The position numbers were made by a program, and so were the translations under genes. Positions 1 through 9,429 of a stretch of DNA of 64,000 nt are shown one piece after another. This DNA comes from Kolteria novifilia (lineage in GTDB: Bacteria; Planctomycetota; Planctomycetia; Kolteriales; Kolteriaceae), in contig CP036279.1 of the NCBI GenBank assembly GCA_007748055.1, positions 124,001 through 188,000 of the forward strand. The letters are read 5' to 3'. Within the stretch, counting starts at the first letter, position 1. The number at the start of each line of letters is the position of its first letter. The notes under the pieces were generated by a model. It was not told the origin of the DNA. It searched no databases and was given only the letters and a program-made list of their open reading frames with translations.

Positions 1-329
1 TTCAGACTCGCGCACGTCATGATCATTCCCGACGTGCAAAAACCACACTGAAACGCCTGTGCCTTCTGAAATGACGCCTGCATCGGATGCAACTGGCCAT
101 CGGCCCCGAGCCCTTCGAGCGTCGTGACCTCCCGGCTCTGGGCGCGAAAGGCCGGCATCAGGCAGCTATGAACGGGACGACCATCGACCCAGACCGTACA
201 CGCGCCGCAGTCGCCGGCGTCGCATCCTTTCCGTACCGCGAGCCATCCCAGGTCGCGTAGGTAGGTGCGAAGGCACTGTCCGGGCTGGGGCTCCCGATCG
301 AACGACTGGCCATTGACCTGTAGTTTCAT
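1..329 (-). CDS. (2Fe-2S)-binding subunit/domain of a xanthine-dehydrogenase-family molybdenum hydroxylase (3' part outside window)
   Basis: Read by translating the minus strand from ATG at 329; the gene runs off the left edge, so only about 109 codons are visible. The N-terminus holds a plant-type [2Fe-2S] ferredoxin site C-x4-C-x2-C-x11-C (Cys36, 41, 44, 56, motif CDAGDCGAC). A second cluster domain begins with QLHPMQ and QCGFCTSGM (Cys95, 98). This is the layout of the small iron-sulfur subunit that passes electrons from the molybdopterin centre to FAD. The start lies 6 nt downstream of the FAD subunit stop, so the two are co-transcribed. Whether it is a separate small subunit or fused to the molybdopterin domain cannot be seen. 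Confidence 0.9.
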   Translation of the reverse strand, partial: MKLQVNGQSFDREPQPGQCLRTYLRDLGWLAVRKGCDAGDCGACTVWVDGRPVHSCLMPAFRAQSREVTTLEGLGADGQLHPMQASFQKAQAFQCGFCTSGMIMTCASL

Positions 330-335
330 GAGCGG

Positions 336-1154
336 CTAGACCCCAAGTTCCGCGCGGATCTGCTCCGCGAACAGGTAGGTGAGGTGCTTACGATGGCGCG
401 GCGAACCGTGAGTATCGTCCAAGTACCTGTCGTCGGCGATCGCGCCGTCCAGAGCATTGCGAACCTCCGCGTTGCTGACTCCAGCCGGGAAACGAAACTG
501 ATAAGGCCGCAGCGTCGCGGCGGTCACGGTCAACAAGATGGCAGCATCATCGGGATCGCGGGTCCCGATCAGGAGCGCCTCGGAGCGTCCCAGGTTCGTC
601 AACGTGAAGCGCCGAAACGCGAAAGGCTTCCTTAGCGCGGCTAGTGGCAAATGGATCGACCGCACAAGCTCCCCTGGCCGCAAGGCATTGCGATTGTCAC
701 CGGTCACGAACTCCGCCACCGGCAACCGGCGCTCGGTCCCGTCGCGCGACCAGAGTGTGCAAACGCCTTCGAGCGCCGACGTCAGCGAGATCATCGGGCC
801 GGCGGGCAACGACATGACCAAGTTGCCGCCCACGGTGGCTTCGTTCCAGATCTTGTAGGAAGCCAAGAACGACCGACAGCACCTGGGGATCAACCCAGCC
901 GCCACCCAATCAGGCGGGGCCTTGAAATTGTCCAACTGAACAATGCGACACGTCGCCGCGATCTCGAGACCGGCGTCGCTCACCTTGAGCGGTTCCCATC
1001 CAAAGCCCTCGAGGTCGATCAGCGTGTCGGTATGAACTTGCGGCTCGGAGAAGAGCCAGGTGCCACCGGCGAGCCAGGCATGCCCGTCGGCCCAAGTTTG
1101 CACTTCGTCCGCACCGCTCGGCCGAAGAACAGTCGTGATGGTGTGAAGATCCAT
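336..1154 (-). CDS. FAD-binding subunit (subunit M) of xanthine-dehydrogenase-family protein
   Basis: 272 aa, close to the usual length of the medium FAD subunit of molybdenum hydroxylases. Family hallmarks are visible: AWLAGGTWL near residue 30 (FAD pyrophosphate-binding loop), NEATVGGNL near residue 105 (second flavin-binding motif) and a C-terminal CO-dehydrogenase flavoprotein-like domain. It carries electrons from the 2Fe-2S subunit to the final acceptor. It precedes the 2Fe-2S gene by 6 nt and is divergent from xdhC. The substrate cannot be told from this subunit alone; purine, aldehyde or aromatic substrates are all possible in the family. Confidence 0.9.
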   Translation of the reverse strand: MDLHTITTVLRPSGADEVQTWADGHAWLAGGTWLFSEPQVHTDTLIDLEGFGWEPLKVSDAGLEIAATCRIVQLDNFKAPPDWVAAGLIPRCCRSFLASYKIWNEATVGGNLVMSLPAGPMISLTSALEGVCTLWSRDGTERRLPVAEFVTGDNRNALRPGELVRSIHLPLAALRKPFAFRRFTLTNLGRSEALLIGTRDPDDAAILLTVTAATLRPYQFRFPAGVSNAEVRNALDGAIADDRYLDDTHGSPRHRKHLTYLFAEQIRAELGV

Positions 1155-1402
1155 GGTTAGCCGGACTCGTCATGCGTGAAGTTGATTGAATCGTAGGGAG
1201 TACGGAATCCAACCGCAAGCGGGAACAGGACGCAGCCTTTCGGCGAGCCGTGCAGCCCTGCTGGATTTCGTCAACAAGGGCGCCTAGCATGGGGTACCAG
1301 TGCGATTGACCGACATCGAGCGCAACCAAACGTCTCCAGGCGACGCGTCATGACGACTCCATCTTCCAGTAAACGTTGCGGCCCCAGGTTGATCGTCCGC
1401 CC

Positions 1403-2335
1403 ATGAAGAATTTTTGGGAATCCATCTCCACTGCTCTGGGCCGACATCCGATGGTCCTCGTCACCTTGGTGGAGTGCCACGGCTCCACCCCGCGCAATCC
1501 CGGAGCACGGATGGCAGTCGCGACCGACGGAACGCTCATCGGCAGCATCGGCGGCGGGGCCGCGGAGGGCAAGTGTCTCGATCAGTGCGAAGTCGTCTTG
1601 CGGGAGCAGCACGCGCGTCTTCTGGAGATCGACCTGCGCGGAAAGCCGGGCGCGATACGCGACGGGATTTGCGGCGGCACCATGCGTCTACTTCTGACAC
1701 CACTCTCCACCAGCGACACGGACACCGTCACCCACATCGCCCAGATGCTACGGTCGGGCCAGCGGCTCGTCGTTCACACCTCCCTGGAGAAGCCCCATCT
1801 TCGGGTCGAGTCTCCAAGTTCATCGTCGGCCGGGATTGACGATTGGGCCGAAAGACTTCACCCAGACCCAGCGCTCTTGATCGTTGGGGCGGGCCACATC
1901 GGCCGGGTCCTCGCCCATCGCGCGACAGAAGTTGGTCTTCAGTGTTTGGTGCAAGATGAGCGCCCCGAGTGGCTCGACCCAAACGCCTTTCCCGCCGCGT
2001 CGAGGCTGTCGATGGACTGGCCCGCACTGCTGGAGGAGTTCCTCGCTTGGCAGGGTCCAGCTTACGTCGCGCTGGTAACGCGCGGATTCAAGCAGGATGT
2101 GACCGCTCTTGCGGACCTGGCTCCGCACTTCGATTCGCTTGACTATCTTGGCGTCCTCGGCAGCGAACACCGGATCGACACCGTCCGCGACCTCTGCGCT
2201 GCGCGAGGCCTACCGGTTTGGCCATCGAGCATCACCCACGCGCCGGTCGGCATCCCCATCGGCGCGGAAACCCCTGAGGAGATCGCAATCAGCATCCTCG
2301 CCGAGATCATCGCGACGCGACGACGCGACTCATGA
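1403..2335 (+). CDS. xdhC: XdhC/CoxI family molybdenum cofactor insertion protein
   Basis: 310 aa from ATG at 1403; an upstream in-frame ATG at 1376 is less likely because family proteins start near this point. The N-terminus carries the XdhC/CoxI pattern (LVTLVECHGSTPRNPGARM, then GSIGGGAAEG), and the C-terminal half is a Rossmann-like XdhC_C domain beginning LLIVGAGHIGRVLA. XdhC binds sulfurated molybdenum cofactor and delivers it to xanthine-dehydrogenase-type enzymes, which fits the divergent enzyme genes at 1-1154. Its stop overlaps the next start (ATGA at 2332-2335), indicating translational coupling with the mocA-like gene. Confidence 0.92.
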   Translation: MKNFWESISTALGRHPMVLVTLVECHGSTPRNPGARMAVATDGTLIGSIGGGAAEGKCLDQCEVVLREQHARLLEIDLRGKPGAIRDGICGGTMRLLLTPLSTSDTDTVTHIAQMLRSGQRLVVHTSLEKPHLRVESPSSSSAGIDDWAERLHPDPALLIVGAGHIGRVLAHRATEVGLQCLVQDERPEWLDPNAFPAASRLSMDWPALLEEFLAWQGPAYVALVTRGFKQDVTALADLAPHFDSLDYLGVLGSEHRIDTVRDLCAARGLPVWPSSITHAPVGIPIGAETPEEIAISILAEIIATRRRDS

Positions 2336-2949
2336 ACGATGCGGAAGATGGTTATGCCATCATCTTGGCCGCCGGTATCTCATCGCGCATGGGTCGCGAC
2401 AAGGCCCGGCTCCCTTGGCTGGAAGGTCGTCCCCTCGTTGTTTGGATGGCTAGGGCGCTGCGGGAATCGGGCTGGCGGGTGCGTGTGGTCCTCGGTCCCC
2501 ACAACTGGAATTGGGCAGAAAGCGAGCTGACCGACTTCCGTCGAGTGCTCAATCCACAACCCGAGGAAGGGAAGTCCCACTCCCTTCGGATCGGGTTGGA
2601 AGACTGTCCATCAGTTGGCAGCGTGCTCATCACCGCGGTCGATCAGCCACGGCCTCCAAGCATCTATGGACGCTTGCGGGCCATCGCCGCGGCAGACCCA
2701 TCCGGTATCCACCTTCCCGATCGCAAGGGTCGCGGTGGTCATCCGGTGGTCATCGGCGCGGCTTGCCGGGTATTGCTCAACGAGATCGAGCGCCGTCCCA
2801 TGGGGCTGCGTGACGTGCTTGACGAGCATCCCGACAAGGTCCGCAGATTCGCGGTCCCGGACGACTTTCCCCACTGCGACTGCAACGATCAACGGGGCTA
2901 CGAAGAGGCCCTCGCCACGTTCATGAAGGGCGTCGACGGGTCTTCTTAG
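2332..2949 (+). CDS. mocA: Molybdenum cofactor nucleotidyltransferase (MocA/MobA-like NTP transferase)
   Basis: 205 aa. The N-terminal ILAAGISSRMGRDKARLPW is the NTP-transferase nucleotide-binding signature (LAAGxSxRMGxxK) of MobA-like enzymes. A TAVDQPRP segment near residue 100 corresponds to the metal-binding Asp region, and GRGGHPVVIG further on also matches the family. Family members transfer CMP or GMP to molybdopterin to make the dinucleotide cofactor of xanthine-dehydrogenase-type enzymes. It overlaps xdhC by 4 nt and is convergent with the sulfatase. Whether it uses CTP or GTP cannot be decided by eye; context favours the CTP-using MocA branch. Confidence 0.85.
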   Translation: MNDAEDGYAIILAAGISSRMGRDKARLPWLEGRPLVVWMARALRESGWRVRVVLGPHNWNWAESELTDFRRVLNPQPEEGKSHSLRIGLEDCPSVGSVLITAVDQPRPPSIYGRLRAIAAADPSGIHLPDRKGRGGHPVVIGAACRVLLNEIERRPMGLRDVLDEHPDKVRRFAVPDDFPHCDCNDQRGYEEALATFMKGVDGSS

Positions 2950-2994
2950 CCTGGGCGATGGCCCCGTACTCGAACAGATCGCGACGACTCGCTA

Positions 2995-4401
2995 TTACTC
3001 CCCCGTCGGGCGTTCCGGCACGTTGAGTCGACCGCGCAGCCTCTTCGGACGAAATGTGGGAGCCGTCTTGAAGTAGGCGCCGTCTCCCACCAGCCACGGA
3101 TCGTTCGTCTCGCGTTGGTAGGCGGACAACGACTTGGAAAGCCGCTTCCTGGCGGTGGCATGGCTCGACTCCGCGGCGACATTGACGAGTTGATCGGGAT
3201 CCGCGCGGAGGTCGTACAGTTCCTCTGCCGGACGGCGGGCGAAGGCCTGATCGTAGAAGCGGCGTTCGACCGGATCGTTCCAACGCGCGAGCACCTCGCC
3301 CAACGACGGGGATGGATCGCAATCGCGAGGCGTCGTTTCGGGACGATAGTTGCGGATGTAGAGATAGTCCCTCGTTCGAATTGCCCGGGACGGGTACCAG
3401 AGCGCATGGCGTTCGCGTCCAAAGAAAGCTCGATCGCATGCCGAGTCGACAATGCCTTGTCGGTCCGATCGCAACACGGGCAAGAGACTGTGCCCCGTCA
3501 TCGCACGAGGTGGCTGGAGACCGGCGGCCGCGAGAAACGTCGGCGCTACGTCGACGAGCGAAACGAAGTCCTCGATGACCCGATTCGGCGGTATCTCGGC
3601 GGGCCAACGGATCACCAGCGGCATGCGGACCCCAAGGTCGTAGAGATTGGCCTTGCCGCGAGGAAAGGGCATGCCGTTGTCGCTGGTCACGACGACGATC
3701 GTGTTCTCGGCAAATCCGGCCCGGTCGAGTTTCGCAAGGATCCCGGCCACTTCGCGATCAAAACGTTCGATCTCAAGGTAGTAGTCGAGAAGGTCCTTCC
3801 GAACGGCTAGCGAGTCGGGCAGCGACGGCGGAACGTCCACGGCGGCCGGATCCTTGCCCGCCCGCACACCCGAATCGAGATCGTAGGGACGATGGGGATT
3901 CTTGCTTCCAAACCAATAGCAAAAAGGAGCCCCCGGCGGCTTCGCCTTGAGGAAGCTGGCGAAACTCTTGTACGGCTTTCCCGCGGGAGGGGCCTTGCGA
4001 CCTCCGGCCTTGACGTTGCCCGGGGCCCAGCCCTTACCCCCACATCCCACGTGATAGCCAGCACCGGCCAACAGATCGGGGTAGGTCTCATGCTCGGCCG
4101 GTAGCGTCGAACGCTGGTTCGCCCCGGGGCCGAGTCGCCACAAGTCCTGTCCGGTGAGGAGAGCACCTCGCGACGCCGTGCAAGTAGGGGCCGACGCGAA
4201 GGCGTTGGGAAAGAGGACACCCTCGCGAGCGAGCTGGTCGAAGGCCGGGGTCTTCACCACCTTGTCGCCCATCACGCTGGTGTGAAGCCAACTCTGATCG
4301 TCGGAGATCAAGAGGAGGATGTTCGGCCGCATGTCCGGGACGGAAGCGTTCACACCGGAGGCGGCGATCCCGAGTAGTCCAAGCACGAAAAGTGGGTTCA
4401 T
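2995..4401 (-). CDS. Sulfatase (sulfamidase/arylsulfatase-like, secreted)
   Basis: 468 aa from ATG at 4401, preceded by GGAGG. A much longer open frame continues upstream but is only the shadow of the DUF1559 gene. A signal peptide covers about residues 1-20. RPNILLLISDDQ (Asp34-Asp35) is the metal site and CTASR (Cys74) the formylglycine motif of Cys-type sulfatases; further matches are GKGW, TSDNGMPFPRGKANLYDLG and DVAPTFLAAAG. It probably removes sulfate esters or N-sulfates from polysaccharides in the periplasm or outside. It follows the DUF1559 gene by 40 nt, a common planctomycete pairing. Activity would need a formylglycine-generating enzyme, which is not in this window. Confidence 0.93.
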   Translation of the reverse strand: MNPLFVLGLLGIAASGVNASVPDMRPNILLLISDDQSWLHTSVMGDKVVKTPAFDQLAREGVLFPNAFASAPTCTASRGALLTGQDLWRLGPGANQRSTLPAEHETYPDLLAGAGYHVGCGGKGWAPGNVKAGGRKAPPAGKPYKSFASFLKAKPPGAPFCYWFGSKNPHRPYDLDSGVRAGKDPAAVDVPPSLPDSLAVRKDLLDYYLEIERFDREVAGILAKLDRAGFAENTIVVVTSDNGMPFPRGKANLYDLGVRMPLVIRWPAEIPPNRVIEDFVSLVDVAPTFLAAAGLQPPRAMTGHSLLPVLRSDRQGIVDSACDRAFFGRERHALWYPSRAIRTRDYLYIRNYRPETTPRDCDPSPSLGEVLARWNDPVERRFYDQAFARRPAEELYDLRADPDQLVNVAAESSHATARKRLSKSLSAYQRETNDPWLVGDGAYFKTAPTFRPKRLRGRLNVPERPTGE

Positions 4402-4441
4402 CAGAAGATCCCTCCGTGGAAGACAACCACGTACCACGTCA

Positions 4442-5455
4442 TCACAGTCCCCCGCCACCAAGCGGCTTGCCGTCGGCACGTTGTCCGAGCTGCTGAAACA
4501 CTTCCAAGTCGACGTGATCGCCGAGGAATCTGACGGAGCCATCCCCCATCGCGAAGTGACAGCCCCCGTCGTGAAAGCTGCTGAACGATCGGTGCTGTAC
4601 CCCGCTGTTGGCAAACGCCGTGTCGATACGATTTCCGTCGCCCTCGATGGCGTTGATGGGAAGTGCCGCCGCCGTGATTCCGGTCGGCGCGGAGGACCCG
4701 CCCGCGACGCGAATACTCGAGGCCCAACTGAAGTATCGACCATCGCTACTGGCGCGTCCGCCCGGTTGGAGGTTGTACTTGGTCTCCCCCAAGAGGAAGA
4801 CGTTCGCGGTTCCGTCCTGGATCGCCCCGAGCGTGATTCGTGAATCGGGGTAGAGCACGCCATTGATGTAGAAGGCACGGAGGCCGCCACCGTTGGAGCA
4901 GTGCGGGGACGGACCACCTCCTTGGCAACCGTTGTAGCTGGACGCCAACGAGGCGGGGCCCGTATTGGGATCCGACGGGCACTGGAACTTCGAAAGCGAC
5001 CGCCGCGTCGGCGGGATGTTCTCTGGATTGCCGGCTTCATCGGCGGCGCCTGTGTCATCCAGGAGGCGATGAAACTCTCCTTCGAAGTTGAAGCGGTCGT
5101 AGCGGGCTTGCTCGTCGAGATAGGGAAGAATGAGCACGGTCCAGGGCGCCCCGACGTTTCCCGGATTCGGATTGGTACGACCGGGGTAGCGACACCAGTT
5201 CGATTGCGGAACGCTGCTCGCGGTGACGGCACCGGGCGGGAAGGTCGCATGGGCCTCGTGGTAGTTGTGCAACGCGATGCCAAGCTGTCGTAGACGACTT
5301 TGGCATTGAATGCGCCGCGCCGATTCGCGTGCTTGCTGAACCGCCGGCAACAGCAACGCGATCATCACCCCAATGATCGCGATGACCACCAAGAGTTCCA
5401 CGAGCGTGAAGCCCGCGGAACGCTTCTCACCATACGCTTCGAGACGTACATCCAT
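4442..5455 (-). CDS. DUF1559 domain-containing protein with type IV prepilin-like N-terminus
   Basis: 337 aa. Residues 14-40 form a prepilin cleavage and methylation signal (AGFTLVELLVVIAIIGVMIA) that leads into a hydrophobic helix, followed by LLPAVQQARESARRIQC. The C-terminus has the DUF1559 ending with FHDGGCHFAMGDGSVRFL. These proteins form very large paralogous families in planctomycetes and are thought to be pseudopilin-like surface or periplasmic proteins; their actual role is unknown. The gene leads the sulfatase gene (gap 40 nt), so the two are probably one transcript. Confidence 0.95.
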   Translation of the reverse strand: MDVRLEAYGEKRSAGFTLVELLVVIAIIGVMIALLLPAVQQARESARRIQCQSRLRQLGIALHNYHEAHATFPPGAVTASSVPQSNWCRYPGRTNPNPGNVGAPWTVLILPYLDEQARYDRFNFEGEFHRLLDDTGAADEAGNPENIPPTRRSLSKFQCPSDPNTGPASLASSYNGCQGGGPSPHCSNGGGLRAFYINGVLYPDSRITLGAIQDGTANVFLLGETKYNLQPGGRASSDGRYFSWASSIRVAGGSSAPTGITAAALPINAIEGDGNRIDTAFANSGVQHRSFSSFHDGGCHFAMGDGSVRFLGDHVDLEVFQQLGQRADGKPLGGGGL

Positions 5456-5589
5456 TGTGACTGGCTCCCAAACGACATGAGGTACCCCAACCGGTCAAAG
5501 GAAGAATGCTCCGTCGGCGCGCCACTCTTGCGCGAAGAGCGGGCGTGCGGATCCGCGAAATGACGTCTGGCGTGACGCGCCCCCGAGCC

Positions 5590-6453
5590 TCACGCCAAGC
5601 GGATCGATTGATGCCCCAAGCGCGCGGAGATCTCTCCCGCACGCGCGGCCACGAGCGGCCCGATCTTCGCGAAGTCGGCCGCTCGCAGTCGATACGATGG
5701 TCCCGTGACCCAGATCGACGCCACGGGATAGTTTCGGTGATTGAGAACCGGCGCCGCGACGCAGTGAAGATCCTCGAGCTCTTCGGCATGGTCGACCGCG
5801 TACCCGAGCGACACGACTTGTTCCAGCTCTTCCCTCATCGCCTGCTTGCTGGTGATGGTCCGCTTCGTGAATCGCGGAAAGCTCATGGTGTCGAGATGCG
5901 ACTTTCGCTCAGGCTCGGGAAGGAATGCCACCATCGCCTTGGCGGGCGCGGCACAGTGGAGCGGAAAGGAATGCCCCACCTCGACGACGACTTTGACGGG
6001 ATGAAGCCCAGGCACCTGCTCGAGAACGATCCCCCGGCCCTGGGTCAGGGTCGCGATCAGCGCGGTCTCGCCGGTCTCGTCCCGCAGGCGCCGCATCACA
6101 TCGAGCGATTTCTCGACAAGGTTGCTCTCGTCGATCGCGGCATACCCGAGATCGAGAAGTTTCCGGCTCAGCCGATAAGTCTTCCCAACCTCGTCACGCT
6201 CGACGTACCCATAGGCGTGCAGCGTCGAGACGATGCGAAAGACACTATTTTTCGGGAACTCCAGCTTCTCGGCGATCAGGCTGAGGCCGCAACCTTCGGC
6301 TTGTTCCGCGAGGAATTCCATGATCCGTAGGGCCCGCTCGAGGTTCGGCACGTGGTACCGCTGGAGATCACCCGGTTCGTTCTTTCGTTTCGCGGCGTTC
6401 ATCGCGTCGTGGTCGTCCTCTTCGCCTCGTCGCCATCGGGAACTCATGCCCAT
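5590..6453 (-). CDS. IclR family transcriptional regulator
   Basis: 287 aa from the first ATG; ATGs at 6447 and 6402 are alternative starts and no Shine-Dalgarno decides between them. A winged HTH spans about residues 30-95 (VPNLERALRIMEFLAE, then LEFPKNSVFRIVSTLHAYGYV), followed by the IclR ligand-binding domain with LHCAAPAKAMVAFL and LGYAVDHAEELEDLHCVAAPV. It is the last gene of a minus-strand group behind an SDR and an FAD-dependent oxidoreductase, so it probably controls that small catabolic operon in response to its substrate. A possible operator lies upstream of the FAD gene. Confidence 0.9.
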   Translation of the reverse strand: MGMSSRWRRGEEDDHDAMNAAKRKNEPGDLQRYHVPNLERALRIMEFLAEQAEGCGLSLIAEKLEFPKNSVFRIVSTLHAYGYVERDEVGKTYRLSRKLLDLGYAAIDESNLVEKSLDVMRRLRDETGETALIATLTQGRGIVLEQVPGLHPVKVVVEVGHSFPLHCAAPAKAMVAFLPEPERKSHLDTMSFPRFTKRTITSKQAMREELEQVVSLGYAVDHAEELEDLHCVAAPVLNHRNYPVASIWVTGPSYRLRAADFAKIGPLVAARAGEISARLGHQSIRLA

Positions 6454-6460
6454 CAGAGCA

Positions 6461-7192
6461 CTAGAGTGGCGTGACGTCTTGGACCATCGGCCAAAGGGTG
6501 ACGTCTTGGATCACCAAGTGAGTTGGTAGCGTGCAGATCGAAAGGACAAGCCTTCCCAGTTCATCGGGTTGGATGCATTTCTCGCGGGTCTCGCTGGTCA
6601 TCGGCTCCATGCTGGCGGCGGGCAAGAACTCGGTCGCGCCCCAGGAGGGCATGACACTCGTCACGCGAACTCCGGACTCGCGGAGTTCCCCCTGAAGGCA
6701 CTTGCCGAACTGAACCATCCCCGCCTTTGCCGCGGAGTAGACAGACCATCCAGGCCATGCTTGGCTGGCGCAGACGCTGGCCACGTTGACGATGGTACCG
6801 GAGCGTTGCTTCTTCATGAGCGCCGCCGCCCGCCGACAACCGAAAAGGGAACCGGTCAAGTTGACCGCGATTGACTGGGCGATCTCCTCATCGTCGTGCT
6901 CGTCAAGTGGCGCGATCCGCACGCCGGCGCCGGCATTGTTCACCAGGATGTCGAGCCGTCCGAACTCGTCGGTGATATCGGCCATCACGCGATCCCAGTC
7001 CGCTGGTGATGCCACGTCCGCGACGATACCCCGCACGCCGATACGCTCCGCGGTCGCGGCGAGAGTCGCTTCGTCGCGCCCCGTGATCCGAACATCGGCG
7101 CCGGCCTCCTTGAGTACCTTCGCGATGCCGACGCCAAAACCCTTGGAACCACCGGTCACCAACGCGACCGCTCCGTCTAGTCTCTGATCCAT
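6461..7192 (-). CDS. SDR family NAD(P)-dependent oxidoreductase
   Basis: 243 aa from ATG at 7192; the open frame extends farther upstream but the family N-terminus (MDQRLDGAVALVTGG) begins here. Classical short-chain dehydrogenase motifs are present: TGGSKGFGVG cofactor loop, NNAGAG, catalytic Ser in NVASVCAS and YSAAK (Tyr/Lys). The likely reaction is oxidation or reduction of a hydroxyl or carbonyl group with NAD(P). It sits 37 nt after the FAD oxidoreductase and 7 nt before the IclR gene, suggesting a three-gene operon. The substrate is not evident. Confidence 0.93.
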   Translation of the reverse strand: MDQRLDGAVALVTGGSKGFGVGIAKVLKEAGADVRITGRDEATLAATAERIGVRGIVADVASPADWDRVMADITDEFGRLDILVNNAGAGVRIAPLDEHDDEEIAQSIAVNLTGSLFGCRRAAALMKKQRSGTIVNVASVCASQAWPGWSVYSAAKAGMVQFGKCLQGELRESGVRVTSVMPSWGATEFLPAASMEPMTSETREKCIQPDELGRLVLSICTLPTHLVIQDVTLWPMVQDVTPL

Positions 7193-7229
7193 CAAACTTC
7201 TCCCAATCACGGCCGGTCCGGCATGGTCC

Positions 7230-9383
7230 CTACTGTCCCGATGACTTCGTCGTCTCGAGGTGGTCCATGAGATTGTTGTTGTCCCGATCGAATGGCGCCG
7301 CGTCGTCGTGATCGGCGATGCCATCTCCATCGGCGTCACCCGTGCCCTTCCTCACGAATGGCTTGTCGGGTAGCCCTTTGATCGCGCCCCACCAGCGTCG
7401 CGCGAACTCGCCGCGAGTCAACGTCTCCTGGGGCGGCTCGATCGTTTGATCGGCGATCTTACCCGCCAACGATCGCGCCATCACTTGGCGTCGCCACTCC
7501 TCGGTCGCGGGCTCTTCGGGCCGAAACGCGGTCCGCTTCGACTTCCACGGAAACACCTGTCGGACCGCGAGCCGATTGACAGCGGCGAACGACGGATCGG
7601 CTGGCTCCAAGTCCCGGTAGGGCCAAAGCGTCAGCGGGACGGCATTGCCCGAGTCGCGGCAAAGGCCGTCGCGCACCTCGGCCAGCAGCGTCGGGTTGCC
7701 GGAGATGACCCATGGCTGGACATCGTTGGCCAGGCTCACCGCGGCCACGGCACCGGCGGCCTGACCAATCGCGATGCACTGATCGTGCAAGCGGATCGCG
7801 GAACTGACGATGCTGCTGTAGCCAAGGTTCTTCTGAGCGCCGAGCAGGCCGTCGACGTGTCGCGGAACGAGACTCCGCAACGGAAAGAGCGAACGGCCCG
7901 CGTACGGCGGTCCCCAGCGTCGTCCCTCCTTGAAGTACGACTCCCACGGGCCACTGGGGCCTTCGCCAGGAAGGAACGCTCGGCCGGTCGGATGAAAGTC
8001 GTATTCGAACTGCCAAGCGGAAATGCCGTCGTGGTACATCACTCGCGCGAAGCCCTCGCTGTTCGGTATCCCGGTCGTGTCCTGTTGCCGCATCATGTAG
8101 TCGGCGACCAACCGTAGCGACTCACGAATGTAAGGCTTGAAGGGAAGCTTGTCGGGTGTCCCGAACTCATCGCTCAGGTTGAAGCGACGAAAGCTGCGCG
8201 ACTTGTCCGGCATCCAATCGTGGACGGTCGTTTGCAGGTAGTAAAGCAACCCGAGCGAATGGAGCTTCGCATCCTCGAAGACTAACTGGCGCTGCTTTCG
8301 CGTCATCGTCGCGATGTTCTTCTTGGAGGCTCCCGGTTCGTCACGTTCGAGTTGCTCCACGACCACGCCCGGCAATTGGTCGAGTGGGTAGTCCTGAACC
8401 GCCCAACAAAGGAGGATCGAATCGGCTTTCGCCTTCTTCGCCAGCGCGTGGCGATCGACGATGCGCCGCGACCCATAGATGCGCTCGGCCGAGACGGGGC
8501 CCACGATGGGGCGATGCGTCCAACCAAGCGCCTTGCGTGTCCGCCACGTCGCCCCGGTAGCCGCACGATAGCGGCGCTCGTCGTAGCGATCCGGACGCGC
8601 GATCGGCGTGGCCTCCTCCGATTCCTCGATGATCATGCAGTACGTGATCGGGTTCATATCGGTCAGCGGATAGTTCTTCGGATCCTTGGGAGCCAACGCT
8701 TCGCCGTACCTGCTCTTGGGATCGGGGCCGAACTCGATCTCGGCCCCCGCCGCCTGAATCGCCTCTCCCCAGTCCGAGGCATCGATGGTGATCTTCGCCC
8801 TTACCGTGATCGGCTCCCCTTCGCCAAAGGTCGCCGTCGGCCCGAAACGAACCGCGGCGAGTCGCTGGCCTTGCTGGTCCACCTCGGCGGCGATGGGGTA
8901 ATAGCCACTAATCATTGTGAGCTGGCCTGAGTCGACGAAGGGCTGGATCATCTCGCGGAAGATCGCCTCGGCTTCGGAAGGCCGGCAGGTGGTGCGGACG
9001 CCGGTGTTGCCAGGTTGCGGGTGGCCGTACTTCCGCTCGTTGAACGCCTCAATGCGATCGGTCAGCTCCCTGAAGAGCCCCGAACGAGGGAACGGAGGGT
9101 TTCGTCGAATCTTGACGGAGCTCGTTTCCGACAGCGAACGATTCTCGTCAACCGCGACGAGCGCCTCCGCGGTGAACTGGCCCCCGAGCCACTCGATGTC
9201 GTTGACGAGCGTGATCGAGGGGACACCCATGCGGGCGGCTTGAATCGCCGCCGCCCATCCCGACTCGGTTCCCCCAACGACAAGCAGGTCGGTTGAAACC
9301 TCTGGTTGGCTCGCGGCAGGCTTCGTCTCAGCCTGTCCAACCAGTTGCATGGACATGACGATCGAGGCGGCAATTCGAAGCAT
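7230..9383 (-). CDS. FAD-dependent oxidoreductase, secreted planctomycete type
   Basis: 717 aa from ATG at 9383, which follows AAGGGGAAAGCG; an earlier in-frame start at 9455 is rejected because a promoter-like TTGACA/TATATC pair lies inside it. A signal peptide (about residues 1-20) precedes a dinucleotide-binding fold LLVVGGTESGWAAAIQAAR, followed by the LGGQFT segment of the family. The C-terminus ends with an Asp-rich stretch DADGDGIADHDD that resembles calcium-binding linker repeats. Such proteins are abundant in planctomycetes and are found in sugar or lactate-type catabolic operons; the substrate is unknown. It is first gene of the FAD-SDR-IclR group. Confidence 0.88.
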   Translation of the reverse strand: MLRIAASIVMSMQLVGQAETKPAASQPEVSTDLLVVGGTESGWAAAIQAARMGVPSITLVNDIEWLGGQFTAEALVAVDENRSLSETSSVKIRRNPPFPRSGLFRELTDRIEAFNERKYGHPQPGNTGVRTTCRPSEAEAIFREMIQPFVDSGQLTMISGYYPIAAEVDQQGQRLAAVRFGPTATFGEGEPITVRAKITIDASDWGEAIQAAGAEIEFGPDPKSRYGEALAPKDPKNYPLTDMNPITYCMIIEESEEATPIARPDRYDERRYRAATGATWRTRKALGWTHRPIVGPVSAERIYGSRRIVDRHALAKKAKADSILLCWAVQDYPLDQLPGVVVEQLERDEPGASKKNIATMTRKQRQLVFEDAKLHSLGLLYYLQTTVHDWMPDKSRSFRRFNLSDEFGTPDKLPFKPYIRESLRLVADYMMRQQDTTGIPNSEGFARVMYHDGISAWQFEYDFHPTGRAFLPGEGPSGPWESYFKEGRRWGPPYAGRSLFPLRSLVPRHVDGLLGAQKNLGYSSIVSSAIRLHDQCIAIGQAAGAVAAVSLANDVQPWVISGNPTLLAEVRDGLCRDSGNAVPLTLWPYRDLEPADPSFAAVNRLAVRQVFPWKSKRTAFRPEEPATEEWRRQVMARSLAGKIADQTIEPPQETLTRGEFARRWWGAIKGLPDKPFVRKGTGDADGDGIADHDDAAPFDRDNNNLMDHLETTKSSGQ

Positions 9384-9429
9384 CGCTTTCCCCTTTTCCC
9401 CATCCGGCACCCAGGCGAGAAAGACGAGG

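Noticed and set aside
4442-5283. N-terminal extension of the sulfatase frame to 5283
   Set aside because: It overlaps the DUF1559 gene in another frame and consists of Arg/Ser/Pro-rich filler; the sulfatase has its own signal peptide and ribosome site at 4401.
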